A stretch of DNA of 64,000 nt from CAVSEK01 sp963726975 (GTDB taxonomy: Bacteria > Actinomycetota > Actinomycetes > Mycobacteriales > SCTD01), in NCBI GenBank assembly GCA_963726975.1, contig CAVSEK010000007.1, positions 62,001 through 126,000 on the forward strand, in the 5' to 3' direction. The number at the start of each line of letters is the position of its first letter. Positions within the stretch are counted from its first letter, which is position 1. A program made the translations under genes and the position numbers. Below the pieces are notes generated by a model. It made no database searches. It was not told where the DNA came from and saw only the letters and a program-made list of their open reading frames with translations. This document shows positions 54,476 to 63,121 of the stretch, piece after piece.

Positions 54476-55224
54476 TCAGTGCCCCTGTTGGCCGCCACCG
54501 CCGCGGCCGCCGCTGCGGCGGCCTCCGGGTCGAGGTACTGCCCGCCCGGCGCTGCAGCGGCCGCAGGTCGTCGTCGAGGTCGTAGCGCAGCGGCTGGCCG
54601 GTCGGGATGTTGAGCCCGACGACCTCCTCGTCGGCCGAGCCCGTCGAGGTGCTCGACGAGGGCCCGCAGCGAGTTGCCGTGCGCGGCGACGAGCACCGTC
54701 TCGCCGGCCCGCAGGTCCGGGACGATCGGGTCGTACCAGTACGGCAGCAGCCGGTGCACGACGTCCTTGAGGCACTCGGTGCGCGGCACCAGGTCGCCGG
54801 TCAGCCGGGCGTAGCGCGGGTCGCCGGCCACGTCCCAGTCGCTGCCGGGCTCGATCGGCGGCGGCGGGGTGTCGTAGGACCGGCGCCACAGCTGGAACTG
54901 CTCCGCGCCGTACTGCTCGCGCACCTGCGTCTTGTCCTTGCCCTGCAGGTCGCCGTAGTGCCGCTCGTTGAGGCGCCAGTGCCGGGTCACCGGCAGCCAG
55001 CTGCGGCCGCACGCGTCCAGGGCGAGGTCGGCCGTGCGGATCGCGCGGGTCAGCAGCGAGGTGTGCAGCACCGTCGGGAGCAGCCCGGCGTCCCGCAGCT
55101 GCCGCCCGCCCGCGCGGGCCTGCTCCTCCCCGGTCGCGGTGAGGTCGACGTCGACCCACCCGGTGAACAGGTTCTTCTCGTTCCACTCGCTCTCGCCGTG
55201 ACGGAGCAGCACCAGGGTCGCCAT
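54476..55224 (-). CDS. gpmA: 2,3-bisphosphoglycerate-dependent phosphoglycerate mutase GpmA (two frameshifts)
   Basis: The glycolytic mutase, about 248 residues. Catalytic His in TLVLLRHGESEWNEKNLFTG, TSLLTRAIRTADLAL, RHWRLNERHYGDLQGKDK (catalytic Glu), and the second His in VLVAAHGNSLRALVEHLDG. Indels near 54648 and 54545 shift the last 50 residues (LNIPTGQPLRYDLDDDL and QYLDPEAAAAAAAAV are in different frames); the exact C-terminus is uncertain. ATG start at 55224. Genes senX3-regX3, phoU and gpmA also lie together in mycobacteria and streptomycetes. Confidence 0.93.
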
Positions 55225-55246
55225 GGGCGCAGATCCTGCCAGCAGG

Positions 55247-55780
55247 TCAGCGGCGCACGTCGCGGCGGGGCGCCGCGTCCGGCGTGCCGGCCGGCCGGCG
55301 GCCCGCCCCGTCGGCGAGGACCTTCGCGGCCAGGGAGGGGTCGCGCTCGAGCCGGTCGCCGTACGCCCGGGCGACGAGCGCGTCCTGCTCGTCCTCGAGC
55401 AGCTGCAGCACCTCGCCGAGCACCCGGTCCAGGCCGCCCTCGTCGACCGCCGACAGCGGCAGCGACCCGGACAGGAAGACGTCGCCGACGTCGTCGGTGC
55501 CGAAGTGCACGCCGCGCAGCCGCAGGTTGCGGGCCAGCAGGTGGCGGTGCAGCGCGGCCCGCCCCCCGTCGACCAGCCCGGCCTCGACGACGTGCACGAC
55601 GAAGGCCTCGACCGCGACGGCCTGCTCGCCGGCCAGCAACCAGACCCACGTGCGGGCCCGGCGGCGGCCGGCGAGCGCCACCACGTACGCCCCCGCCTCC
55701 ACCCGCTCGAACGGCGCGCCGAGGGCGGCGAGCGCGTCGAGGAGCAGCCCGTCGAGCCGCCAGACGACCGGCGAGCTCAC
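55247..55780 (-). CDS. YbjN domain-containing protein (downstream copy)
   Basis: 177 residues. A YbjN/T3SS-chaperone-like alpha/beta domain: LDALAALGAPFERVEAGAYV, VWLLAGEQAVAVEAFVVHVV, HRHLLARNLRLRGVHFGTDD, VGDVFLSGSLPLSAVDEGGL-DRVLGEVLQLLEDEQDAL. GTG start at 55780 overlaps the stop of the second YbjN gene (GTGA). It aligns loosely with its neighbour, as if from an old tandem duplication, and has a divergent Arg-rich C-terminus. Function unknown. Confidence 0.75.
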   Translation of the reverse strand: MSSPVVWRLDGLLLDALAALGAPFERVEAGAYVVALAGRRRARTWVWLLAGEQAVAVEAFVVHVVEAGLVDGGRAALHRHLLARNLRLRGVHFGTDDVGDVFLSGSLPLSAVDEGGLDRVLGEVLQLLEDEQDALVARAYGDRLERDPSLAAKVLADGAGRRPAGTPDAAPRRDVRR

Positions 55781-56298
55781 CGGTCGGGGTCGGCGAACCG
55801 GGCGAACGCCTGCAGGTTGGCGGTCGACTCGCCGCGCTTGAGCCGCCACTCCCACTCGCGCTGGATCGAGCTGCCGAAGCCGATCTCGAGCAGCGGGTTG
55901 AACGACTCGTCGGCGTACTGCAGCACCGCCCCGAGCAGCCGGTCGACCTCGTCGGCGGTGACCGCGTGCAGCGGCAGCCGGCCGACGAGGTAGACGTCGC
56001 CGGCCTTGTCCAGGGCGAAGGACACGCCGTACGTCCGGGCGTTGCGCCGCAGCAGGAAGCGGGCGAACTCCTCGAAGTTCTCGTCCGGCCGGCGGCAGAC
56101 GAAGGCCTCGACGAGCAGCGCGTGCGCGCCGACGACGAGCCAGCAGTGCGTGGCGAGCTTGTTCGTGCCGGGCAGCGCGACGAAGAACTGGCCCTCGCCG
56201 GGGTGCGTGTAGTCCAGCCCGCCCTCGTCGAGGGCTGCGCGGATGGTGCTCGCCGGGTCGGCGGGGGTGCTCGTCGGGGTGTGCTCGGGGGTGCTCAT
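55777..56298 (-). CDS. YbjN domain-containing protein (upstream copy)
   Basis: 173 residues. A Thr/Pro-rich N-terminus, then IRAALDEGGLDYTHPGEGQF, CWLVVGAHALLVEAFVCRRP, FEEFARFLLRRNARTYGVSF, ALDKAGDVYLVGRLPLHAVT-ADEVDRLLGAVLQYADESF. A typical actinobacterial YbjN protein next to mshA. ATG start at 56298 overlaps the mshA stop (ATGA) and its stop overlaps the following YbjN GTG, giving a coupled mshA-ybjN-ybjN series. Confidence 0.8.
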   Translation of the reverse strand: MSTPEHTPTSTPADPASTIRAALDEGGLDYTHPGEGQFFVALPGTNKLATHCWLVVGAHALLVEAFVCRRPDENFEEFARFLLRRNARTYGVSFALDKAGDVYLVGRLPLHAVTADEVDRLLGAVLQYADESFNPLLEIGFGSSIQREWEWRLKRGESTANLQAFARFADPDR

Positions 56299-57614
56299 CG
56301 GGCGGCCGCCAGTCGGGGGGTGCGGCGCTCGGCGAGCGCCGAGCGGTAGGTGGACAGCAGCCCGGACGCGGTCGACGCCCAGGAGAAGTCGGAGGCGTGC
56401 GCGAGGGCGCCGGCGGACAGCTCGGGCCGGCGGGCCAGCGCCCGCCGCAGCGCGTCCGCCCAGGCCGACGGGTCGTGGCCGGGCACCAGCAGCCCGCTGA
56501 CGCCGTCGCGGACGGTGGTGCGCAGCCCGCCGACGTCGGTGGCGACGACCGGCGTGCCGCAGGCCTGCGCCTCGAGGGCGACGAGCCCGAACGACTCGTT
56601 GTGGCTGGGGACGGCCACGACGTCGGCGGCGCGGTACCAGTCGCGCAGCCGGGCGGGGCTGCTCGGCGGCTCGAAGCGCACCGGGAGCCCGAGGGAGGTG
56701 GCCAGCTCGCGCAGCGCGCGGGGCTCGTCCTGCCCGTTGCCGCTCGGCCCGCCGACGACGGCGACGACGAGGCGGTCGCGCAGGTCGCCGGCGCCGCTGC
56801 GGGCGTCCTGCTCCAGCAGCCGCGCCGCGGCCGCGAGCAGGACGTCGGGCGCCTTGAGCGGCTGCAGGCGCCCGACGAAGAGCAGGACGACGGCGTCGGG
56901 AGGCACCCCGAGGCGGGTCCGGGCGGTGCTGGCGGTGCCGGGCCGGAAGTGCTCGAGGTCGACGCCCGGCGCGACGGTCACGACCCGCTGGACGTCGGCG
57001 TCGTAGAGCTCGACGAGCTGGCGGGCCTCGTCGGCGGTGTTGGCGACCAGCCGGTCGGCGGCCGCGACGACCTGCTCCTCGCCGACGACCCGCCGCAGCG
57101 GCTCGGGCACGTCGTCCTCGGCGAGCGCCAGGTTCTTGACCTTGGCCAGGGTGTGCGCGGTGTGCACCAGCGGCACGCCCCAGCGCTCGGTCGCCAGCCA
57201 GCCGACCTGCCCGGACAGCCAGTAGTGCGAGTGCACCACGTCGTAGTGGCCGGGCTCGTGGTGCGCCTCGGCCCGCAGCACGCCGCTGGTCAGGGCGCAC
57301 AGCTGCGACGGCAGGTCCTCCTTGCCGAGCCCCTCGAGCGGCCCGGCGGGCACGTGCCGCACCTGCAGGCCCGGCGCGACCTCGACGACGGGCGGGAGGT
57401 CGGCGCTGGTCTGCCGGGTGAAGACCTCGACCTCGACGCCGAGCGCGGCGAGCCGCTTGCTCGTCTCGAGCACGTAGACGTTCATGCCGCCGGCGTCGCC
57501 GGTGCCGGGCTGCTCGAGCGGGCTGGTGTGCACCGACAGCACGGCCACCCGCCGCGGGTGCAGGGCGGTGACCGTCGGGCGGGCGCGCCGCGACTCGGAC
57601 CGGGACGGGGTCAT
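56295..57614 (-). CDS. mshA: D-inositol-3-phosphate glycosyltransferase MshA (mycothiol synthesis)
   Basis: A GT4 glycosyltransferase, 439 residues, that attaches N-acetylglucosamine to inositol-3-phosphate, the first mycothiol step. Signature AVLSVHTSPLEQPGTGDAGG and MNVYVLETSKRLAALGVEVE, VVHSHYWLSGQVGWLA, HTAHTLAKVKNLALAEDD, TVAPGVDLEHFRPG, LLFVGRLQPLKAPDVLL, and the E-x7-E nucleotide-sugar motif in NESFGLVALEAQACGTP. ATG 57614. Clean frame. It indicates mycothiol as the main thiol buffer. Confidence 0.94.
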   Translation of the reverse strand: MTPSRSESRRARPTVTALHPRRVAVLSVHTSPLEQPGTGDAGGMNVYVLETSKRLAALGVEVEVFTRQTSADLPPVVEVAPGLQVRHVPAGPLEGLGKEDLPSQLCALTSGVLRAEAHHEPGHYDVVHSHYWLSGQVGWLATERWGVPLVHTAHTLAKVKNLALAEDDVPEPLRRVVGEEQVVAAADRLVANTADEARQLVELYDADVQRVVTVAPGVDLEHFRPGTASTARTRLGVPPDAVVLLFVGRLQPLKAPDVLLAAAARLLEQDARSGAGDLRDRLVVAVVGGPSGNGQDEPRALRELATSLGLPVRFEPPSSPARLRDWYRAADVVAVPSHNESFGLVALEAQACGTPVVATDVGGLRTTVRDGVSGLLVPGHDPSAWADALRRALARRPELSAGALAHASDFSWASTASGLLSTYRSALAERRTPRLAAAR

Positions 57615-57723
57615 GCGTCCTCCTCGCCTGCCTGCGTGCTCGACGGGTGCCGGCACCGCGGTCGCGTCGACCGCGATCCTGCCTCCCCGCCTGCAACCCC
57701 AGGACGTCGGGGACACTTCCCGC

Positions 57724-58473
57724 ATGAGCGCACCCGGACCCTCCCGCACCGCCCTCGTCACCGGCGCCAGCAGCGGGATCGGCCGCGCGACGGCGCTGCG
57801 GCTCGCCCGGGAGGGCTGGACGGTCGTCGCCGCGGCCCGCCGGGTGGACCGGCTGGGCGACCTGGCCGCGCAGGCCCCGGGGATCCGCCCGCAGGCGCTC
57901 GACGTCACCGACCCGGCCTCGGTGGCCCAGCTCGTCGACGCCCTGCCGTCCTGCGACCTGCTCGTCGCCAACGCCGGCGGCGCCTTCGACCTCGCCCCCG
58001 TGGCCGAGGGCGACCTCGAGGCCTGGCAGCGGACGTACGACGTCAACGTCCTCGGCACCGTCCGCACCGTGCAGGCGGTGCTGCCCGCGCTCGCCGCCTC
58101 CGCGAGCGGGCACGTCGTGCTGACCGGGTCGACCGCGGGCCGCTGGTCCTACGAGGGGGGCGCCAGCTACACCGCCGCCAAGCACGCCCTGGTGGCCCTG
58201 CGCGAGACGCTGCGGATGGAGACCGTCGAGGCGGGCGTCCGGGTGAGCGAGGTCGCGCCGGGGATGGTGCGCACCGAGGAGTTCGGGCTGGTGCGCTTCG
58301 CCGGCGACGCCGAGCGGGCCGAGGCGGTCTACACCGGGGTCGACGCCCTCACCGCCGACGACGTCGCCGACGCGATCGTCTGGGTCGCGACCCGGCCGGC
58401 GCACGTCAACGTCGACCTGGTCCAGATCACGCCGCAGCAGCAGGCCGCGGTGCACAAGGTGCACCGGCGCTGA
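57724..58473 (+). CDS. Short-chain dehydrogenase/reductase (classical SDR)
   Basis: 249 residues. Cofactor motif ALVTGASSGIGRATALRLAR, basic AARRVDRL favouring NADP(H), DVTDPASV, NAGG at LLVANAGGAFDLAP, catalytic Ser in HVVLTGSTAGRWSYEGG and Tyr-x3-Lys as SYTAAKHALVALRE, EVAPGMVRTEEFGLVRF. It matches a well-conserved group of actinobacterial and enteric YdfG-like reductases. Divergent from mshA. The stop overlaps a possible CTG start of the methyltransferase gene. Confidence 0.87.
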   Translation: MSAPGPSRTALVTGASSGIGRATALRLAREGWTVVAAARRVDRLGDLAAQAPGIRPQALDVTDPASVAQLVDALPSCDLLVANAGGAFDLAPVAEGDLEAWQRTYDVNVLGTVRTVQAVLPALAASASGHVVLTGSTAGRWSYEGGASYTAAKHALVALRETLRMETVEAGVRVSEVAPGMVRTEEFGLVRFAGDAERAEAVYTGVDALTADDVADAIVWVATRPAHVNVDLVQITPQQQAAVHKVHRR

Positions 58474-59270
58474 CGCCGGGCCGGCCGAAGCGGTACGCCG
58501 CGGGCCGGGCGCGCGCCCTCGGCCTCGCGACGCGCGGCACCACGGCGCCGCGGCGGCTGCGGCGGGTGGACCGCTGGCTGACGGCGACGCAGGCCGCGCT
58601 GCTGCGGGCGGCCGACCCGCCGCTGGTCGTCGACCTGGGCTTCGGCGCCTCGCCGGTGACGACCGTGGAGCTGCGCTCCCGGCTCGTCGCGGTGCGCCCG
58701 GACGTGCAGGTCGTGGGGCTGGAGATCGACCCCGAGCGGGTGGCCGCCGCGGCGGGGGCCGCCACGGCGGGCCTGGCGTTCGCCCGCGGCGGCTTCGAGC
58801 TCGCCGGCCTGCGCCCCGCGGTGGTGCGGGCCATGAACGTGCTGCGGCAGTACGACGAGGGCGCCGTCCCCGGTGCCTGGGCCGCCCTGCGCGCCGGCCT
58901 CGCTCCCGGCGGCCTGCTCGTCGAGGGCACCTGCGACGAGGTGGGGCGGCGGGCCAGCTGGGTCGTCCTGGGTCCGGAGGGCCCGCGCTCGCTCGTGCTG
59001 GCGGCGCACCTGCCGGCGCTCCCGCGCCCCTCCGCGCTGGCCGAGCGGCTGCCCAAGGCGCTCATCAGCCACAACGTGCCCGGCGCACGCGTGCACGCCC
59101 TGCTCACCGCCCTCGACGAGGCGTGGGACCGCGCCGCGCCCCTGTCGCCGTACGGCCCGCGGGTCCGCTGGGTCGCCGCCTGCACCGCGCTCGACTGGCC
59201 CGGGCGGGACGCGCGCCGAGCCCGCTACGGCGAGCTGACCGTGCCGTGGGAGACGGTGGCGCCGGGCTGA
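58470..59270 (+). CDS. Class I SAM-dependent methyltransferase-like protein
   Basis: About 266 residues. PKRYAAGRARALGLATRGTT, DRWLTATQAALLRAADPPL, SAM-motif LVVDLGFGASPVTTVELRSR, VVGLEIDPERVAAA, LRQYDEGAVPGAWAALRAGL-APGGLLVEGTCDEVGR, and a C-terminal half with LPKALISHNVPGARVHALLTAL. The conserved N-terminus extends upstream of any ATG or GTG: the only plausible start is CTG at 58470, four-base overlapping the SDR stop (CTGA) with AAGGTG upstream. Otherwise a GTG near 58567 would cut off a conserved region. Substrate unknown. Confidence 0.7.
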   Translation: MTPGRPKRYAAGRARALGLATRGTTAPRRLRRVDRWLTATQAALLRAADPPLVVDLGFGASPVTTVELRSRLVAVRPDVQVVGLEIDPERVAAAAGAATAGLAFARGGFELAGLRPAVVRAMNVLRQYDEGAVPGAWAALRAGLAPGGLLVEGTCDEVGRRASWVVLGPEGPRSLVLAAHLPALPRPSALAERLPKALISHNVPGARVHALLTALDEAWDRAAPLSPYGPRVRWVAACTALDWPGRDARRARYGELTVPWETVAPG

Positions 59271-59337
59271 GGAACAGGGGCGCGGCCGGGCCGGGCGGCG
59301 GCCGGGCGGACCGGGCGGCCGGCGGCCGGGCTGCGGC

Positions 59338-59390
59338 CGGGCGGCGGCTCGGGCGGCGGCTCGGGCGGCGGCTCGGGCGGCGGCTCGGCG
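59338..59390. repeat. 12-bp GC-rich tandem repeat in the 59271-59585 gap
   Basis: Four copies of GGGCGGCGGCTC in a 315-base stretch without a gene. The same gap also holds short GCCCACG/GAGGCCC repeats (59450-59500) and the hairpin at 59527-59572. Nothing coding is credible here. Confidence 0.8.
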
Positions 59391-59526
59391 AACCCGTTCC
59401 CGGTGGAGGCGGTTGCGCCTCGCCACGGTCCGGGCGCCGCTGCGGCACGAGGCCCACGGCCCGCGACCCGAGGCCCGAGGCCCACGGCCCACGGCCCGTC
59501 GCGGCGTATCCGTCGCGGTGGCCGCG

Positions 59527-59572
59527 TTGCGTCCTGGAGCAACGATCGGCTCGACCGTGCTCCAGGACGCAA
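59527..59572 (-). terminator. Long perfect hairpin, probable terminator
   Basis: A 15-bp perfect stem: TTGCGTCCTGGAGCA (59527-59541) and its complement TGCTCCAGGACGCAA (59558-59572), with a 16-base loop. It ends 14 bases beyond the stop of the secreted-protein gene (59586), between two convergent genes. Stem length and position fit an intrinsic terminator without a U-tract. Confidence 0.65.
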
Positions 59573-59585
59573 GGCACTCGGCGCG

Positions 59586-60242
59586 TCAGCTGGTGGGCGC
59601 GGGCGCAGGCACCTCGGGGTCGGCCGGGGTGCCGGGAGCACCGGGGCCGTCGCCGTCGCCGTCCTGGTCACCGTGGTCACCCTGGTTACCGTGGTCACCG
59701 CGGGCCGGGCGGACCGCGTCGACCCGGTCGCGGACGCGCGCCTCGAGGTCGGTCGCCCGGGCGTCGGCCTGGGCCTGGGTGAGGCGGCCGTCGGTGACCG
59801 CCTGCGCCAGGCGGTCCTGCTCGGCCTTGACGAGAGCGGCGACGAGCGTGTCGACGCTGACGCCCTTGTCGGTCGCGACCTGGGCCAGGGTCTTGCCGCC
59901 CTGCAGTGCCGTCCGCAGCTCGGCCTCGCTCACGCCCAGCGCGGTGGCGGCGGCCGAGATGTCGGGGCCGCGGCCGGGCCCGCCGTGCCCACCGCGCCCG
60001 CCGGGACCCCGGCCGAGGTCGGCGCCGTCGAGGGTGGTCGCGACCTGGTCGGCCTGCGCCTGGGTGAGCGTGCCGTCGCTGACCAGGCCGGCCAGGGCCT
60101 GCGTGATGCGGTCGACGCGGGTCGTGACGGCAGCCCCTGCGGTGGGGGCACCGGCGGCGGCGAGCGCCGGACCGGCCAGCGGCAGGCCGATGGCCGCAGC
60201 GCCGGCGACAGCAGCGGAGACGAGGACGATCTTGGTGTTCAC
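59586..60242 (-). CDS. Secreted helical-repeat protein of unknown function
   Basis: 218 residues from GTG 60242. Signal peptide KIVLVSAAVAGAAAIGLPLA ending near AGPALAAAG. Two copies of a helical motif, VSDGTLTQAQADQVATTL and VTDGRLTQAQADARATDL, flank LGVSEAELRTALQGGKTLAQ-VATDKGVSVDTLVAALVKAE, a pattern common in streptomycete exported proteins of unknown function. A Gly/Arg/His-rich linker (GRGPGGRGGHGGPGRGP) and an acidic Asp/Gly/Pro tail. Frame intact. The gap upstream (60243-60430) shows nothing clear. Confidence 0.68.
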   Translation of the reverse strand: MNTKIVLVSAAVAGAAAIGLPLAGPALAAAGAPTAGAAVTTRVDRITQALAGLVSDGTLTQAQADQVATTLDGADLGRGPGGRGGHGGPGRGPDISAAATALGVSEAELRTALQGGKTLAQVATDKGVSVDTLVAALVKAEQDRLAQAVTDGRLTQAQADARATDLEARVRDRVDAVRPARGDHGNQGDHGDQDGDGDGPGAPGTPADPEVPAPAPTS

Positions 60243-60430
60243 GGGACTCTCCAGGGGGAGTGGGGCGGGTGACTCGACCCTCGGCGGTGGACCTGTGACG
60301 GGCCTGTCACCGACCTGCCGACCTGCTGGCACCCGCGACGGCCTGCGCACCGCCCGCAGCGCCCGGCCCGGACCCGGACGGGGCGCTGCGGCGGGCGGTC
60401 CCGGGGGCGGTCGCACCCGGGACCGGGGGT

Positions 60431-60987
60431 TCAGCTCGTGGTCGGGGCCTGCGTCGACGACCCCGCGCCGCCGCGCGGTCCGCCGGGCCCACCGGGCCCG
60501 CCACCGCGGGGGCCGCCGGTCTGCACGCCGGTGACCGCGAAGTCCGCGCCGACCTGGACGGTCACCCGCTGGCCGTCCGTGGTGAGCAGGTGCGCCTCGT
60601 AGACGCCCTCGCTGTCGGTCTCGACCCGCTGCACGGTCGCGCCGGGGTACGTCGCGAGGGCCGCGTCGGTGACCTTGGTGGCGGTGTCGCCGGTGAGCAG
60701 CTGCTCGTCCGCGCGCTGCGGCCGGCTCTCGTCGACCGCAGCACCGGCAGCACCGGCAGCACGGCAACACCGGCAGCAGCGCCCGGCGCCGCGGACGAGC
60801 CGCTGTCGGCCGTCGCGCCGGTGCTGGCGGTGGTGCTGGCGGTGGTGCTGGCGGTGGTGCTGGCGGTGGCAGCGTCCGCGGCGTTCGCGACGACCGTGCT
60901 GGCGAGCACGCCGCCGCCGACGAGGCCGGTGGCGAGGAGCGCGGCCGCGGCGACGCCGGTGCGGAAGCGCGTGGGGATGCTGGGCAT
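60431..60987 (-). CDS. Secreted PepSY-domain protein (frameshift)
   Basis: About 185 residues. Signal/anchor RTGVAAAALLATGLVGGGVL, then a TTAS repeat encoded by 12-base units (60830-60875), and a C-terminal PepSY-like fold: ALATYPGATVQRVETDSEG, VYEAHLLTTDGQRVTVQVGA and DFAVTGV, followed by a Gly-rich tail. The middle (60670-60780) is in a different frame, probably from an indel near 60730-60780 where short GCCGGTGCT repeats occur. PepSY domains often inhibit proteases. It sits next to another exported protein gene, as is common in this group. Confidence 0.68.
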
Positions 60988-61111
60988 GGTGGTCCTCCTC
61001 AGGGGTCCGGTCCCGCTGTCCGGGTCCGGTGCACCTGAGGTTGCCGAGCCGACCTGGGCGCTGCCTGCGCCTCGGCTGCGGGTCGGCGGGGAGTCCGCGC
61101 CGACCCGGGGC

Positions 61112-61537
61112 TCAGGCCCGGCCGAGCAGGTCGGCGAGCTCGGTCTCGAGGTCGACGGCGTCGGCCTCGGAGCCCGTCGGCACGGCGAGGTAGGTCTTCT
61201 GCAGGAACTCCACGAGGTCGTCGCGGTCGATCTCGAACAGCGCCGAGCCCGACGGCGAGGCCATCGCCAGGTGCACGACCCGGTCGGTGCCGGTGGCGGC
61301 GGGCCACACCCGCACGTCGCCCTCGCCGACCGCGCCGGCGATGCCCTCGGTGAGCAGCTGCCGCGCGAACATCCACTCGACGACGCCGTCGCCCTCGCCC
61401 CCGGTCTGGAACGCCACCCGCACGGCCCACGGGTCGTCCGCGGCGTAGCGCAGGTCCGCGATCACCGGCAGGCTCGGTCCGCCCGGGACGACGAGGTGCA
61501 GCTCGAGCTCGGTGCGGACGGTGGCGATGTGGGTCAT
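61112..61537 (-). CDS. ssgB: SsgA/SsgB-like sporulation and cell division regulator (SALP family)
   Basis: 141 residues. The family profile is clear: LELHLVVPGGPSLPVIADLR, YAADDPWAVRVAFQTG, VEWMFARQLLTEGIAGAVGE-GDVRVWPA, VHLAMASPSGSALFEIDRDD and LVEFLQKTYLAVPTGSE. SsgB recruits FtsZ to future septa in sporulating actinomycetes. ATG start at 61537. Intact. It supports a filamentous or spore-forming lifestyle; relatives also occur in some non-filamentous actinomycetes. SsgB versus another SALP paralogue is not settled. Confidence 0.87.
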   Translation of the reverse strand: MTHIATVRTELELHLVVPGGPSLPVIADLRYAADDPWAVRVAFQTGGEGDGVVEWMFARQLLTEGIAGAVGEGDVRVWPAATGTDRVVHLAMASPSGSALFEIDRDDLVEFLQKTYLAVPTGSEADAVDLETELADLLGRA

Positions 61538-61726
61538 GGCAGGGCCTCTCGGGGGGAGCCGGTGCAGCGGCGTCGGTCGGACACCCGGAGCAACGAGCCG
61601 CGGCCGCGGGGGTTGCGCGGTTCCCGAGAACTCGCGTCACAGAACGGGACAGTCCGCGACACAGGGTGACGTACGGGCTCAGCCGCTCCGGGCGTACGAC
61701 GGTCGCCGGCCGGGCAGGGACCGCGC

Positions 61727-61969
61727 ATGGCGGACGAGCTGGTGGTGCTGCGCGGCGGGAGCCGCGACGGGGAGTCGACGACGGTGCAGGAGGGCGTGCG
61801 CCGGCTGCTGGCGGCCAGCGACGCGCCGGGGCTCGTCGAGGTCTACGAGGCCAACGGCGAGACCGCGGACCTGCGGGGCAACGCCGAACCGGCGCTCGTG
61901 TTCGTGCACGTCGGGCAGGAGAGCGCCGAGGGCATCGCGCCCGAGCTGCTGCACGCACCGCCGGCCTGA
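61727..61969 (+). CDS. Hypothetical small protein
   Basis: 80 residues from ATG 61727: ELVVLRGGSRDGESTTVQEG at the start, a predicted helix VRRLLAASDAPGLVEVYEAN, then beta-like ALVFVHVGQE. Acidic and soluble. No domain recognised. Start chosen for codon use and lack of an upstream in-frame alternative. The 189-base gap before it (61538-61726) may hold promoters for it and for ssgB. Confidence 0.5.
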   Translation: MADELVVLRGGSRDGESTTVQEGVRRLLAASDAPGLVEVYEANGETADLRGNAEPALVFVHVGQESAEGIAPELLHAPPA

Positions 61970-61997
61970 CCCCGGCGCGGCGCGGGCCGACGGCGCC

Positions 61998-62771
61998 TCA
62001 GCCCTCGAGGTGCCCGACGACGAGCTCGCGCAGCCGGCGCCGCTCGCGGAACACGGCACCGGGCCGGTCGAAGACGACGAGCCGGGCGTTCGGCAGGACC
62101 GCGGCGAGCTCGCGGGCGGTCTGCGCCGGGTGCAGCGGGTCGCCCTCCTGCGCCAGCACGAGCACGTCGGCCGAGACGGCCCGCAGCAGGTCGCGGTCGG
62201 GCACCGGCGCCTCCGCCGGCAGCGCCCGCAGCACGGCGGCGACGCCGGGCGAGGCGAGCAGGAAGGCGGCGCGGGCGCGGACGTACGCCTGCGCGGGCGC
62301 TCCCAGCTCGGTCGGCACGTCCCTCGCGACCAGCGCGGTCACGGCCTCGCGGTCGCGCGCCTCGAGCGCGTCGGCCAGGGCGGCCACGCGGGTGGCGGCG
62401 GCGTCCGTGCGCGGCCCGTCCAGCGCGGAGGGCAGGAACAGCACGACCCGCGCGAAGCGCCCGGGCCGGCCGGCCAGCAGCGACAGCAGCGCGCCGGCGC
62501 CCATCGACACGCCCAGGGCGCGCGAGGCGCCGTGCGCGTCGGCGACCTCGAGCAGGTCGCGGCCCAGCACGGCGTAGGTCACCGGCTCGTCGCCGAGAGG
62601 GGTCCGGCCGTGCCCGCGGGCCGCGGGGTAGACGCGGGTGCCGGAGAGCCCGCCGCCGAGCGGCCGGGTCTCGGCGAGACTGCCGCCGAGGCCGTGCGCG
62701 AGCACCGTGACGGGCTCGCCGACCCCGGTGACGAGCAGCTCGCGGACGGGAGCGGCCGGGTCCGGGGTCAG
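61998..62771 (-). CDS. Alpha/beta hydrolase fold protein
   Basis: About 257 residues. Oxyanion region VTVLAHGLGGSLAETRPLGG, YPAARGHGRTP, nucleophile elbow ALGVSMGAGALLSLLAGR (G-x-S-x-G), acid region VLVLAQEGDPLHPAQTAREL. The expected terminal catalytic His is probably in VVGHLEG. The conserved start region (LTPDPAAPVRELLVTGVGEP) lacks ATG/GTG: CTG at 62771 overlaps the DUF2516 stop (CTGA) and is the likely start, as for the methyltransferase at 58470. Substrate unknown. Confidence 0.7.
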   Translation of the reverse strand: MTPDPAAPVRELLVTGVGEPVTVLAHGLGGSLAETRPLGGGLSGTRVYPAARGHGRTPLGDEPVTYAVLGRDLLEVADAHGASRALGVSMGAGALLSLLAGRPGRFARVVLFLPSALDGPRTDAAATRVAALADALEARDREAVTALVARDVPTELGAPAQAYVRARAAFLLASPGVAAVLRALPAEAPVPDRDLLRAVSADVLVLAQEGDPLHPAQTARELAAVLPNARLVVFDRPGAVFRERRRLRELVVGHLEG

Positions 62772-63053
62772 TAGCGGGGACCGGCGCCGAGCTCGCGCAC
62801 GGCCGGCCGGACGTCGACCAGGTAGACGATCACCGCGACGGCGGCGACCGCCCCGAAGAACGACAGCAGCCCGGCGAACAGGCTCACCAGCACGCTGGCG
62901 ACGAGGATGCCGAGCCACAGCGGCTTGGTCTGCTTGCCGGCGGCCGGGAAGGCCGGGGCCTTGCGGACGGCGGCGTCGGCGAGGGCCCACACGGCGAGGC
63001 CGAGCAGGGCGAGGTCGACGAGCGCGAGCAGGGCGTTGGCGGGCTGGAGCACG
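62768..63053 (-). CDS. DUF2516 family membrane protein
   Basis: About 94 residues. Two membrane helices: ALLALVDLALLGLAVWALAD and WLGILVASVLVSLFAGLLSF with FFGAVAAVAVIVYLVDVRPA following; a central basic loop FPAAGKQTKPLW. This is the actinobacterial DUF2516 family (Rv0476-like), usually next to hbhA and an XRE regulator, as here. GTG start at 63053. Function unknown. Confidence 0.82.
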
Positions 63054-63121
63054 GCTCCAGTCTGGCACCTCCCGGCGGCCCGGCCCTGCTCCCGACCCTC
63101 CGCAGCGCCGGACCCCGGACG

